Shown piece by piece: positions 43,783-52,288 of a stretch of DNA of 64,000 bases. The notes beneath the pieces were generated by a model. It was not told where the DNA came from, did no database searches, and worked only from the letters and a program-made list of their open reading frames with translations. The position numbers and the translations under genes were made by a program. Source of the stretch: Nonomuraea turcica (lineage in GTDB: Bacteria; Actinomycetota; Actinomycetes; Streptosporangiales; Streptosporangiaceae); the NCBI RefSeq assembly GCF_030718205.1, contig NZ_JAUZQF010000019.1, positions 124,001 through 188,000 on the forward strand. Reading direction: 5' to 3'. Numbering within the stretch: position 1 is the first letter of the stretch; each line of letters opens with the position of its first letter.

Positions 43783-44586
43783 TCAGCTGAGCAGCAAAGC
43801 CAAGGCGAGGGCGAGCAGCAGGGAGTCAAGCCGATCCAGCAGTCCACCGGCGCCCGCCAGCCACGAAGCGGAATCCTTGGCCTCGACGCCTCGTTTGATC
43901 ATCGACTCCAGCAGATCCCCCAGGGGAGCACCGATCGTCACGGCGACGGCCAAAGGGAGCGTGAACGCACCCAGCAGAGCCAGCATGACCAGGCCGGCGA
44001 CGGCGCCGGTCAGCAGGCCGCTCCAATGCTTGGCCGGTGACAGCGGTGACAACTGTGGCCCGCCCAACAGCCTGCCGGCGAACGAGGCGGTGATGTCTGC
44101 GACCGACACCGCGGCGAACAATGCCAGGACGGCCGGGCCGAGCAGCACCACTCCGATCAGCGGCGCGAACCACACGATGCCGAGAACACTCAGGCACAGC
44201 CGATTCAGCCCACCCGCCGCGTCCCCGGCCAGCAGCGGGACCAGCGCGACGACCAGGACTACGGTGGCGAGCACTCGAGGCAGCTGCGCAGGGGCCAGCC
44301 AAGCCGCCAGGGGTGCGATGGCCACGGCGAGAGTGAGCACCACGCGGTCCGGCCGGGGCAGGCGGGTCAGCCGGCCGTACTCGACGGCGCATCCCACACC
44401 CGCCGTCGCGGCCAGGACGGCCGCACCACTAGGGCCGAGATACAGGGCGGCGACCACTACAGGCACGGCCACCGCCCAGGCGCACCACCGCAGAACGTAC
44501 TCTCGCCGCCGCGACACGGCCACAGCGATCCCGCCGGCCGCCAGTACGCCGGCGAGGTAGGGGATCAGATCACCGACGTCGGTCAA
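43783..44586 (-). CDS. CdsA-like phosphatidate cytidylyltransferase paralogue
   Basis: 267 aa, about eight membrane helices. The C-terminal signature resembles CdsA: APLGDLLESMIKRGVEAKDS then GAGGLLDRLDSLL, but the usual HGG is AGG (no His). Canonical CdsA makes CDP-diacylglycerol from CTP and phosphatidate. It starts at TTG in a TTGA overlap with the GNAT-aminotransferase gene, so it is strictly coupled to it. Such coupling and the altered signature suggest a specialised paralogue rather than the housekeeping enzyme; that is inference. Confidence 0.8.
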   Translation of the reverse strand: MTDVGDLIPYLAGVLAAGGIAVAVSRRREYVLRWCAWAVAVPVVVAALYLGPSGAAVLAATAGVGCAVEYGRLTRLPRPDRVVLTLAVAIAPLAAWLAPAQLPRVLATVVLVVALVPLLAGDAAGGLNRLCLSVLGIVWFAPLIGVVLLGPAVLALFAAVSVADITASFAGRLLGGPQLSPLSPAKHWSGLLTGAVAGLVMLALLGAFTLPLAVAVTIGAPLGDLLESMIKRGVEAKDSASWLAGAGGLLDRLDSLLLALALALLLS

Positions 44587-46316
44587 ACCGTCCGCCGCAG
44601 GCCACGTAGAGCGTCGTCCACGGTCGCGGCGGTGCGGGCGTTGGCCGAGGCCTCGCGCACCGCGATCCGCACTGTCCTGCCCTCGAACGCCGGCGACAGC
44701 GGTGACAGGTCACGCAGAAACACCCCCTGACGCCGGCACCGGTTGACCAAGCGGGTGGCACTGGGGCCACCGCGGGGCAGCGTGAGCAGGACGAAGTTCG
44801 CCGCCGACTCGTGTACCCGCAGGTCCTCGTCGATCGAGGTGAGCGCCGCTGCCAGCTCGGTGCGCAGGAGGGCGGTCTGCGCCCAGCGGGCGGTGTAGTA
44901 GCCGGGATCACGCAGGGCGTACACCGCGGCGATCTGCGCGGGCAGGCTCACCGCCCACGGCGGGGTCCAGCGCCGTAGTTCGGCCGCGATCTGCGGTGGT
45001 GCGGTCAGGTACGCCGCCCGCAGACCCGACAACGCGTACATCTTGGACATGGACCTGCACACGACGGTGTTGTCCGTGCTCGCCGCGTACCGCTCCAGCG
45101 ACTGCCCGGGCCCGCCGTAGCCGACATAGGCCTCGTCGATCCAGAACCGGGTTCCGCCCGGCGCCTGGGCCAGCACTTCCCGTAGCTCGCCCGCGTCGAG
45201 GTGCACGCCGGTGGGGTTGTTGGGATTGACGACGACCACCAGGTCGTAGCGTCCGCGCAGGCAGTTGGCGAAGCGATCCAGGTCGATCCGCCACCCCTCC
45301 TCACGGCGCAGGGAGAACCGGTCGGCACGACAGCCGATCACACGCTCGACGACATGGGCATACTCGCCGTAGGAAGGATCAACCAGCAGCACTCGTGAAG
45401 AGGCGTTCAGCCAGTTGCCGAACGCGCGGAAGATCAGATCGGAGGAACCGGCACCGACGGCGACGGCACCCTCCGGCACGTTCCGGCGAACCGCGATCTC
45501 CTCAATCAGCCCAGCGGCCCGCGCAGGCGGAGATGTCCGCATGATCCACTCTTGGTCACCAGTCAACGCCGCGACGACGGTGGCGGCAGGCGGAAACCAT
45601 GCGTCGAGCACGTCGGCGGACACAACGTCGCGGTGCGCTCCCAGGGTGTCGAAGCGGTGACCCAGCGCCTCGATGGAAGCGCCGCCGTGCTCGCAGGACT
45701 CCGCCTCGGGTAAGAAGGACACCTCCAATCCCCAGCGCACCGTCTGCTGTAAGTCACGCAGCAGCGGACCGTACCGCCGCAGTGTCCGGTCAGTCAGATC
45801 GGCGACCTCGCCCGTCAGGAGCTCAAAGTCGACCGCACCCGAACGCACGGGCACGCCGGTGGAGGCCAGCCCCAAATCCGAATACATCGGCAGAAGCTCG
45901 ACACGGCCCAAGGCCACGATCGTCCGGCCGCCGTGCGACATCACCCACCGCAGCGCCGCGTACATCAGGAGCTTGCCCGTCATCACACCCCGTCGACTCG
46001 GATCAACGGTCAGGATCCGGATCTCAAACAGGCCGCTCTCACGCAATGCCGGGTGCTCCTGCCTGCGCAGGTACTTGTCGATCGAATAGCGTCCCGCCCA
46101 CGGAGGCGTGACGCTGACGAATCCGACAGGTCGGTCCCGGAGGGCCGCCACGATGTAGATGTTGTCCTCGTCGAGGTCGTCGATGAGCTGCCCTGCCGCA
46201 TTGGGGGCGTGCTGACCAAGTTCACGGGCGTACACCTCGTGCCGGAGGCGGTAGATCCACTCACGGTCAGCATGCGACGCCAAACGTAATTCCAGCCCAT
46301 CGGCGACCACGGTCAT
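44583..46316 (-). CDS. GNAT acyltransferase fused to a HisC-like PLP aminotransferase/decarboxylase
   Basis: 577 aa with two enzymes in one chain. Residues 1-200 are GNAT-like: DREWIYRLRHEVYARELG resembles N-acyl amino acid/autoinducer synthases, followed by FEIRILTVDPSRRGVMTGKL. Residues 230-577 are a fold-type I PLP enzyme close to histidinol-phosphate aminotransferase: NPNNPTG at 364-370, IDEAY with Asp394, and SMSKMYALSGLR with Lys425. It is coupled to the CdsA-like gene. The pair could make an acylated amino alcohol or a lipid head group, but no pathway is established. Starts with ATG after a gap opposite the esterase gene end. Confidence 0.8.
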   Translation of the reverse strand: MTVVADGLELRLASHADREWIYRLRHEVYARELGQHAPNAAGQLIDDLDEDNIYIVAALRDRPVGFVSVTPPWAGRYSIDKYLRRQEHPALRESGLFEIRILTVDPSRRGVMTGKLLMYAALRWVMSHGGRTIVALGRVELLPMYSDLGLASTGVPVRSGAVDFELLTGEVADLTDRTLRRYGPLLRDLQQTVRWGLEVSFLPEAESCEHGGASIEALGHRFDTLGAHRDVVSADVLDAWFPPAATVVAALTGDQEWIMRTSPPARAAGLIEEIAVRRNVPEGAVAVGAGSSDLIFRAFGNWLNASSRVLLVDPSYGEYAHVVERVIGCRADRFSLRREEGWRIDLDRFANCLRGRYDLVVVVNPNNPTGVHLDAGELREVLAQAPGGTRFWIDEAYVGYGGPGQSLERYAASTDNTVVCRSMSKMYALSGLRAAYLTAPPQIAAELRRWTPPWAVSLPAQIAAVYALRDPGYYTARWAQTALLRTELAAALTSIDEDLRVHESAANFVLLTLPRGGPSATRLVNRCRRQGVFLRDLSPLSPAFEGRTVRIAVREASANARTAATVDDALRGLRRTV

Positions 46317-46380
46317 GATCTCACCGTATATCGCCTCGTTGGTCGACGACCGGCGGAACCGTCTGCCTGCCCGGGCAAGG

Positions 46381-47628
46381 TCAGGCGGGCACGTCCTTGA
46401 TGAACACGATCCCGTCGTTCTCGCCGAGGTGGGCCGGGTCGAGCGCGAAATAGCCGTAATTAGCAGATATGTCGGTCCGCGGGACCGGCTTCGTACCCGC
46501 CTCGGCGAGGGCCGCGGCCAGCCGGCGGGCGTCGATGAGGGAGCGGTTGCCCGGCAGCGTGTACAGCAGCCCCTCCAGAGTCTCGGGGTGGGGAGCGGGA
46601 AGCGCCTGATGCGGGATGGCGCCGAGCGCCGAGGCCAGGAAGGCGTACTGGTCGCCCAGGCGGGCGCTGACGATCGCGCCGGCGCTCCACCACTCCAGCG
46701 CCATGTCGGCCAGCTGCCAGCTGCTCTTGTCCCGCTGCAGGTGGCGGTTGTGGGCGTAGACGAGTGCCGGGCCGTGCTCGGCGATGGCCTGGAGGTTGCC
46801 GGCCATCATCGCATCCCGCAGGGCCATCAGCCGCCAGACCCTGGCGGGGGACGTGTCGGCCATCCAGAAGTGGTAGCGGAGCAGCCCGGCGGCGGTGCGG
46901 CCGTACGTGCTCGCCCGCCACCACTCCTCCCGCGAGGTCGACGCGATCAGGTGCGGCGCGTACGCGTCCAGCAGCGTCACGAGGTCGTCCGCGAGCAGTC
47001 GCAGCTCCCTGACCTCGGCGGACCGGCCTACGGACTGGGAGGCGTCCATGGCCGCCGCGGGATTGGTCCACCGGTCGTCGCCCCCGATCAGGCGGTCGAG
47101 GGCGTCCGCGGCGCAGGGGAGCAGACCCGCGTCCAGCCAGGCCGCGAGGTAGCCATGCAGCGCGGTCAGCGCCTGGCGGGGACTGGCGGCCCCGGTCATC
47201 TCCAGCGGGGCGTCGAACCCGAAGAAGCGCAGCCGCTCCGCGACGGGCCGGCCCTCGTTGTACGCGCGCATCCAGCGCACGAGCTCCCGGTTGGCCGCCG
47301 ACGCGCCGAACCCGTGGCTGAAGCCGCCCTCCATGACGCCGTCGAGCGTACCCGTCCCCGCCGTGACGTAGTCGTCGACGGCCAGGCCCATGAGGCAATC
47401 GCTCTCGATGGCGAACGATCGGTAGCCCTCGTGCTCGACGAGATGCCGGAAGATCTCGTTACGCAGCTCGGGCAGCGCCTCCTCGCCGTGTGTGGCCTCG
47501 CCGAGCCCGAGCAGGCGGGGCCGGCAGGGAAGAGTCCGCAGCAGCCTCGTGACGGCGGCGACGCCTTCGCCGTCGAGAGAGGAGGCAGCGTCCTGGACGA
47601 GCGGGTCCGGTCTCTTCGATGACGACAT
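46381..47628 (-). CDS. Erythromycin-esterase-like protein
   Basis: 415 aa. Family core GLGEATHGEEALPELR with Glu44 and His47, then RSFAIESDCLMGLAVDDYV, FFGFDAPL near residue 135 and VYAHNRHLQRD near 290, all typical of the Ere superfamily. True Ere enzymes open macrolide lactones; most homologues have unknown substrates. The gene is divergent from a TioE-type regulator, and a perfect 16-bp palindrome lies 5 bp before its start, pointing to tight regulation. Confidence 0.85.
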   Translation of the reverse strand: MSSSKRPDPLVQDAASSLDGEGVAAVTRLLRTLPCRPRLLGLGEATHGEEALPELRNEIFRHLVEHEGYRSFAIESDCLMGLAVDDYVTAGTGTLDGVMEGGFSHGFGASAANRELVRWMRAYNEGRPVAERLRFFGFDAPLEMTGAASPRQALTALHGYLAAWLDAGLLPCAADALDRLIGGDDRWTNPAAAMDASQSVGRSAEVRELRLLADDLVTLLDAYAPHLIASTSREEWWRASTYGRTAAGLLRYHFWMADTSPARVWRLMALRDAMMAGNLQAIAEHGPALVYAHNRHLQRDKSSWQLADMALEWWSAGAIVSARLGDQYAFLASALGAIPHQALPAPHPETLEGLLYTLPGNRSLIDARRLAAALAEAGTKPVPRTDISANYGYFALDPAHLGENDGIVFIKDVPA

Positions 47629-47632
47629 GCCC

Positions 47633-47648
47633 TCAACGATATCGTTGA
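47633..47648. promoter_or_regulatory. Perfect palindrome TCAACGATATCGTTGA between esterase and regulator genes
   Basis: 16-bp perfect palindrome, 5 bp upstream of the esterase start and about 70 bp upstream of the TioE-type regulator. It overlaps the esterase ribosome-site region, so binding would block that gene. The most likely ligand is the divergent regulator. Confidence 0.6.
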
Positions 47649-47720
47649 ACTTTAGGTGTAAGCTTTCCGCACAACACGCTCACGCCCACCTGGGCCGACC
47701 TTCAACACGGTGACGCACCC

Positions 47721-48425
47721 ATGGCATCCCGCGAACGGCTGAGGCCGGTGGATCTCGCCCGCGAACACGGCCTGTCCACGCAGGCGATCAGGAACTACGA
47801 GCAGGCCGGCATCCTCCCTGGCGCCGGCCGCACGCCCCATGGCTATCGCACCTACACCGTGCGGCACGCGCAAGCCCTCCGCGCGTTCCTCGCCCTGGTG
47901 CCCGCCCACGGCCACCAGACCGCGACCTCGATCATGCAGGCGGTGAACCGGGACGCGGTCGAGGACGCCCTGAAGATCATCGACGAGAGCCACGCCCAGC
48001 TCCTCGACGACCGCCGGACCCTCCTGGCCGTCGAGAACGCGCTCCGCGACCTGGCGCCCTCCGCCGCTCCAGGACCGGGTGTCACGTTCATCGGTCCACT
48101 GGCCAGGAAACTCGGGATCCGGCCCGCGACGCTGCGCAAATGGGAGCAGGCCGGGCTGGTGCGGCCACGGCGCGACCGGCAGACCGGTTACCGGGTCTAC
48201 ACCGCGGCCGACGTACGGGATGCACAGCTCGCGCACCAGCTCAGACGGGGCGGATACCTGCTGGAGCAGATCGCGCCGCTGATCGAGCAGGTGCGCGCGG
48301 CCGGCGGGCTGGCGCCGCTGGAGGCCGCCCTACGGGACTGGCACGGCCGGCTGTCCACCCGCGGGCGCGCGATGCTGAGCGGCGCCGCCGAACTTGACGC
48401 CTACCTCCGCCACACCGCCACCTGA
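47721..48425 (+). CDS. TioE-family regulator with two MerR-type HTH domains
   Basis: 234 aa. Two MerR-like winged helices in one chain: LRPVDLAREHGLSTQAIRNY with YEQAGILPGAGRTPHGYRTY (residues 8-45), and LARKLGIRPATLRKWEQAGL with RPRRDRQTGYRVYT (about 120-155). This arrangement is the TioE family. Divergent from the erythromycin-esterase-like gene, which it likely controls. No effector-binding cysteines are evident. Confidence 0.85.
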   Translation: MASRERLRPVDLAREHGLSTQAIRNYEQAGILPGAGRTPHGYRTYTVRHAQALRAFLALVPAHGHQTATSIMQAVNRDAVEDALKIIDESHAQLLDDRRTLLAVENALRDLAPSAAPGPGVTFIGPLARKLGIRPATLRKWEQAGLVRPRRDRQTGYRVYTAADVRDAQLAHQLRRGGYLLEQIAPLIEQVRAAGGLAPLEAALRDWHGRLSTRGRAMLSGAAELDAYLRHTAT

Positions 48426-48436
48426 CAAGGCTGCGC

Positions 48437-49024
48437 TCAGCTGCCGACCGGCTCCGCGCGCAGCCTCGCCGAGTGCTTCACCAGGGCGATCAGGACCTCC
48501 CTGCTCGACTCCCGTTTCCTGGCGTCGCACAAGATGATGGGGATCGACGGGTCGAGCTGGAGCGCGAGACGCACCTCGTCCAGCTCGAACGTCGGCGCCC
48601 CCTCGAAACAGTTGACCGCGACCACGAACGGCGTGTTCCGCCGCTCGAAGTAGTCCACCGATGGGAAGCAGTCCGCCAGCCGCCGCGTGTCCGCCAGGAT
48701 CACGGCACCCAGCGCACCCTCCGCCAGCTCGTCCCACACGAACCAGAACCGCTCCTGCCCGGGCGTGCCGAACAAATAGAGCACGTAGTCGTTGTTCAGC
48801 GTGATCCGCCCGAAGTCCATCGCCACCGTGGTGGTGCGCTTGGCCTCCACCGAGGAGAGGTCGTCCACACCGATCCCGCGGTCGGTGAGCACCTCCTCCG
48901 TCCGCAGTGGCCGGGTTTCGGAGACCGCGCCGACCATCGTCGTCTTTCCCGCGCCGAACCCGCCGGCGACCAAGATCTTGATCGCCGTCGGCAGGCGCGG
49001 GCGGTCAGAGCGAGCGAAGACCAT
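48437..49024 (-). CDS. cvnD: Conservon small GTPase (CvnD type)
   Basis: 195 aa. P-loop GGFGAGKTTMVGAVSE (residues 21-36), a threonine-rich switch I (AKRTTTVAMDFG), switch II LFGTPGQERFWF, and AVNCF in place of NKxD. This is the MglA/CvnD subfamily of prokaryotic Ras-like proteins, which in Streptomyces associate with the conservon kinase at the membrane. It overlaps cvnC by 20 nt and ends the operon. Confidence 0.93.
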   Translation of the reverse strand: MVFARSDRPRLPTAIKILVAGGFGAGKTTMVGAVSETRPLRTEEVLTDRGIGVDDLSSVEAKRTTTVAMDFGRITLNNDYVLYLFGTPGQERFWFVWDELAEGALGAVILADTRRLADCFPSVDYFERRNTPFVVAVNCFEGAPTFELDEVRLALQLDPSIPIILCDARKRESSREVLIALVKHSARLRAEPVGS

Positions 49025-49382
49025 CGAGCACCGCCCTGTACATCTTCATGTCACGCATGTCCACCTCGGATTGTGGTTCCTGGGCAGAGACGAGTTCGCG
49101 GTCGAACAGGTCGCCGAGCAGCACGCGGATCGTGCCGGCGGGCAGGTCGAGATGCGCGGCGATCTCGGCGACGGACTTGGGCTCGCGGCAGATCTGGAGG
49201 ATCCGCAGGTGCTCGGGGTCCAGCCCGGCGTCCGGGCCCGGCGGGCCGCCCACCGCCAGGGCCATGGAGATCAGGTCGAACTTTCCGTGCGCCGGCTGGG
49301 TCCGGCCCCGCGTCACGACGTAGGGCCGGACGATCTCCGGGTCGACCCAGTGCTCATCCCTCGGACCGTCGGCGCCTGTCAC
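49005..49382 (-). CDS. cvnC: Conservon DUF742 protein (CvnC type)
   Basis: 125 aa from GTG 49382 in a GTGA overlap with cvnB. DUF742 pattern: VRPYVVTRGRTQP, the winged-helix segment ILQICREPKSVAEIAAHLDLPAGTIRVLLGDL (given here in two runs: ILQICREPKSVAEIAAHL and DLPAGTIRVLLGDL) and a conserved end MYRAVLDGLRSL. Functions in the conservon complex, probably in DNA binding or signalling. Confidence 0.92.
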   Translation of the reverse strand: MTGADGPRDEHWVDPEIVRPYVVTRGRTQPAHGKFDLISMALAVGGPPGPDAGLDPEHLRILQICREPKSVAEIAAHLDLPAGTIRVLLGDLFDRELVSAQEPQSEVDMRDMKMYRAVLDGLRSL

Positions 49383-49798
49383 CGCTCGCTCCTGGCGATG
49401 GCCTCGGCGTTGCGAGCGCCCGAGGTGAGATATTGGCCCACCCGCGCGACCATCATGGCCATCTCGTACGCGATCAGCCCGATGTCGGCGTTCTGCGCGC
49501 ACAACACGGCCAGGCAGGCACGCTCGCCCGCCGTGGTCACGATGAGGAACTGGCTCTTCCACTCCACGACCGTCTGCCGCACCGCGCCGCCGGAGATGTG
49601 CTCCGAGATGCCCTTGGCCAGGCTCTGCAGCCCGGAGGCCACGGCGGACAGATGCTCGCCGTCGGTGCGCTGCAACCCGGCCGAGGAGGCCATCAGCAGG
49701 CCGTCGGAGGACAGCACGATGGCGTGGTCGGCCTCCTTGACGCGGCTGACGAGGTCGTCGAGCAACCAATTGAGATCGGTGCCCGCGGTGGGGGTCAT
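49379..49798 (-). CDS. cvnB: Conservon roadblock/LC7 protein (CvnB type)
   Basis: 139 aa. Roadblock fold: LNWLLDDLVSRVKEADHAIV, SSDGLLMASSAGL and LSAVASGLQSLAKG, then a strand-rich end (FLIVTTAGERACLAVLC). These proteins act as GTPase-regulating partners of CvnD. Overlaps cvnA and cvnC by 4 nt each. Confidence 0.93.
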   Translation of the reverse strand: MTPTAGTDLNWLLDDLVSRVKEADHAIVLSSDGLLMASSAGLQRTDGEHLSAVASGLQSLAKGISEHISGGAVRQTVVEWKSQFLIVTTAGERACLAVLCAQNADIGLIAYEMAMMVARVGQYLTSGARNAEAIARSER

Positions 49799-52152
49799 GG
49801 TGCGTCGCCTCCCGGCTGTTCATCCAGCATCTTGGCCGCCTGCGTACGGCCAAGGCGGGTGCCTGACTGAAGAGATCCCATCATCGCGCGGATCTCCTCC
49901 GGGGAGCGCTCGTCATCGTCCTCCTCGTGGTCTGGCAGCGTGGGCGTGTCCTCGCGCAGCGCCGCCGCGAGGTTCGCCTGGGGCACGCGGAGCGGCAGCC
50001 CCGACGGTGTGAATTCGGCCACGGGCTGCTGCTCCGGTTCGGCTGGCGGCTCGGGTACTGATGCGAGGGCCGGCTCGAGTGCAGGTGCTGGGGCCGGCTC
50101 GGGAACGGAGGCGGGGACCGGGCGGGCGGGCTTGAGCGTGCGCACGTTCTCCCCGGCGGCGGGGCGCGCCATCTCTCCGGCGGCGGGGCGGGCCACCGTG
50201 GCCACCGCCGTCGGCCGGCGCGGCAGCCGCTCCCCGCCGTCGCCGCGCTGCGGCTCCGGCCTGGGGTCGAGCTGGACGAGCTCCTGCGGCAACAGCACCA
50301 CGACCGTGGTCCCGCCGTACGGCGACGCCTTGAGCACCACCTGGATGTCGTGCCGCTTGGCCAGTTGGCTGACCACGTAGAGGCCCAGGCGGGCGGTGCC
50401 CGTGATGCGGAACTCGGGCGGGTTCGCGATGCGCTCGTTCGCGGCCTCCAGGTCCTCGGGCTTCATACCCAGGCCCCGGTCCTCGATCTCGATCACGTAC
50501 CCGTTGGCCACGAGCTGGCCGCTGACCTGCACGTTCGTGTAAGGAGGCGAGAACGACACGGCGTTCTCGATGAGCTCGGCCAGCAGGTGCACGACGTCAC
50601 CGACGGCCCGGCCGATGAGCACGACCTCGCCCATCGGCAGCAGCGTGACCCGGGTGTAGTCCTCGACCTCGGCCAGCGCGCCGCGCACGACGTCGACCAT
50701 GGGGACCGACCGGCGCCACGTGCGGGCGGGGGAGGAACCGGAGAGCACGATGAGGTTCTCCGCGTTGCGCCGCATGCGGATGGCCAGGTGGTCCAGCCGG
50801 AAGAGCTCCTTCAGCTCCTCGGGGTCGGTCTCGCGGCGCTCCATCACGTCGAGCACGGTGAGCTGCCGGTGCACCAGGCCCTGCGTCCTGCGGGCGAGGC
50901 TGAGCAGGATGTCGCGGATGCTGCGGCGCAGCTCGGCCTGCTCGGCCGCGACGCTGATCGCGGTGCGCTGCACGGTGTTGAACGCCTGGCCCACCTGGCC
51001 GATCTCGTCGTCGCCGAAGTCCAGGTCCGGCGCCTCCTTGGCCAGGTCGACCTCCTCGCCGCGACCGATGCGCTCGACGACGCCGGGCAGCCGGTCGTCG
51101 GACAGCTCGTGCGCGGCGTCGCGCAGCTTCCGCAGCTGGGCGAGCAGCTGCCTGGTGGTGGTGATGGACAGGATGATCGAGGCGATAACGGCGATCAGGC
51201 CAAGACCGCCGGCGAGCACCAGTCGTACGATGACGCCGACCGCGACGGGCGTGATCCGCTCGAGCAGCCGGTCACCGCCAGCGAGCGTGACTGTCTGCAT
51301 GCTGGTTAGCGTGGCGTCGGCAGCCTTGCGCCACTCCTCGCCGCTCACCGGCAGCGAGTCCACGGCGGGGTTGTGCCGGATGAGCTGTGCCTCCATGGCC
51401 TGGACCCGGGACACCGGCGCGGTCTTGAGCCAGGCGTCGAAGGCTGCCCGGTCCTCTGCCGGCAGCTTCGCCAGCGCCTCGCTCAACGTGTAGCGGAAGA
51501 TGCCGACGGTCTCGACGAATTCAGCGTGCTCGGTCCTGGTGAAGCCGCCCTTGGCGAAGACACTGGCCAGGAGCGCGTCCTCGCGGGCGAACAGCTCCCG
51601 CGAGTGGTGTATCTCGGCCAGCGTTCGGCCGTCCTTGGCGATCTCCTTGTCGTCGAACTCGGCCACCGAGTCGTACATGCGGTAGAAGGAGTCGATGACG
51701 GCGTTGTACTGAGCTGCGGCCTGCGCGGCGTCGATCGTGCCCGCGTCGATCGACTCCCTGGTGGCCGCCAGCTTGCCGAGTTGACCCTTGACCTCGGCCA
51801 GGCGGCGGCGGAGTGCGTCGTCCATGGCGAACTCGACCGCCGCGGCCTGGGATGCGGAGTCGAACTCGGAGGTCAGCGCATCGGTCTTGGCCCGCTGGGC
51901 ACGCATCGGCTGGTCGACCTCGCGCATGTTCGCGCCCAGCCGGGCGAGCGTGAGGCGGCGCTCGCGCTGGAGCTCGATAAGCAGTGGCTCGCTTGGGTCG
52001 ACCACGTTGCTGTTGACCGTGGCGGCCCACAGCAGGTTCACGCCCTCTCGCAGGGTTACCCAGGCGGCGAACGCCCACAGGCAGGCGAGCGAGACGATGA
52101 GTGCCGTGACCTTTGCCCGGACACTGGCGTTACGGAAGCGCATCGAGGCCAC
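49795..52152 (-). CDS. cvnA: Conservon nitrate/sulfonate-sensing-type histidine kinase (CvnA type)
   Basis: 785 aa from GTG 52152 (ATG 52143 is possible). One membrane helix at 12-30 and another at about 305-330 enclose an extracellular helical NIT-like domain; a HAMP-like linker follows. The kinase region has RMRRNAENLIVLSG, N-box LAELIENAVSFSPP and G-box EDRGLGM then TARLGLYVVSQLA. The classic phospho-accepting His is not obvious, as in other CvnA proteins. The tail (about 655-740) is proline/alanine rich and probably disordered. It shares an upstream direction with the diterpene genes, 137 bp away. Confidence 0.92.
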   Translation of the reverse strand: MASMRFRNASVRAKVTALIVSLACLWAFAAWVTLREGVNLLWAATVNSNVVDPSEPLLIELQRERRLTLARLGANMREVDQPMRAQRAKTDALTSEFDSASQAAAVEFAMDDALRRRLAEVKGQLGKLAATRESIDAGTIDAAQAAAQYNAVIDSFYRMYDSVAEFDDKEIAKDGRTLAEIHHSRELFAREDALLASVFAKGGFTRTEHAEFVETVGIFRYTLSEALAKLPAEDRAAFDAWLKTAPVSRVQAMEAQLIRHNPAVDSLPVSGEEWRKAADATLTSMQTVTLAGGDRLLERITPVAVGVIVRLVLAGGLGLIAVIASIILSITTTRQLLAQLRKLRDAAHELSDDRLPGVVERIGRGEEVDLAKEAPDLDFGDDEIGQVGQAFNTVQRTAISVAAEQAELRRSIRDILLSLARRTQGLVHRQLTVLDVMERRETDPEELKELFRLDHLAIRMRRNAENLIVLSGSSPARTWRRSVPMVDVVRGALAEVEDYTRVTLLPMGEVVLIGRAVGDVVHLLAELIENAVSFSPPYTNVQVSGQLVANGYVIEIEDRGLGMKPEDLEAANERIANPPEFRITGTARLGLYVVSQLAKRHDIQVVLKASPYGGTTVVVLLPQELVQLDPRPEPQRGDGGERLPRRPTAVATVARPAAGEMARPAAGENVRTLKPARPVPASVPEPAPAPALEPALASVPEPPAEPEQQPVAEFTPSGLPLRVPQANLAAALREDTPTLPDHEEDDDERSPEEIRAMMGSLQSGTRLGRTQAAKMLDEQPGGDAP

Positions 52153-52288
52153 CCGGAGAGAAAGCAGCGCGGTCAGCGTGCCATGTCAAAAGGAAGAAAT
52201 GGGCATCCCAGGAATCTGACACTCGGGTCACCCTAGCAACGCAACAATGCTCACTCAACACGAAAGAGCGCCATTAGGCCGCTATGTC

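Noticed and set aside
43625..44560. 311-codon plus-strand frame running opposite the CdsA-like gene
   Set aside because: Only its first 30 codons look coding (the relic described); the rest is antisense to a membrane protein gene.
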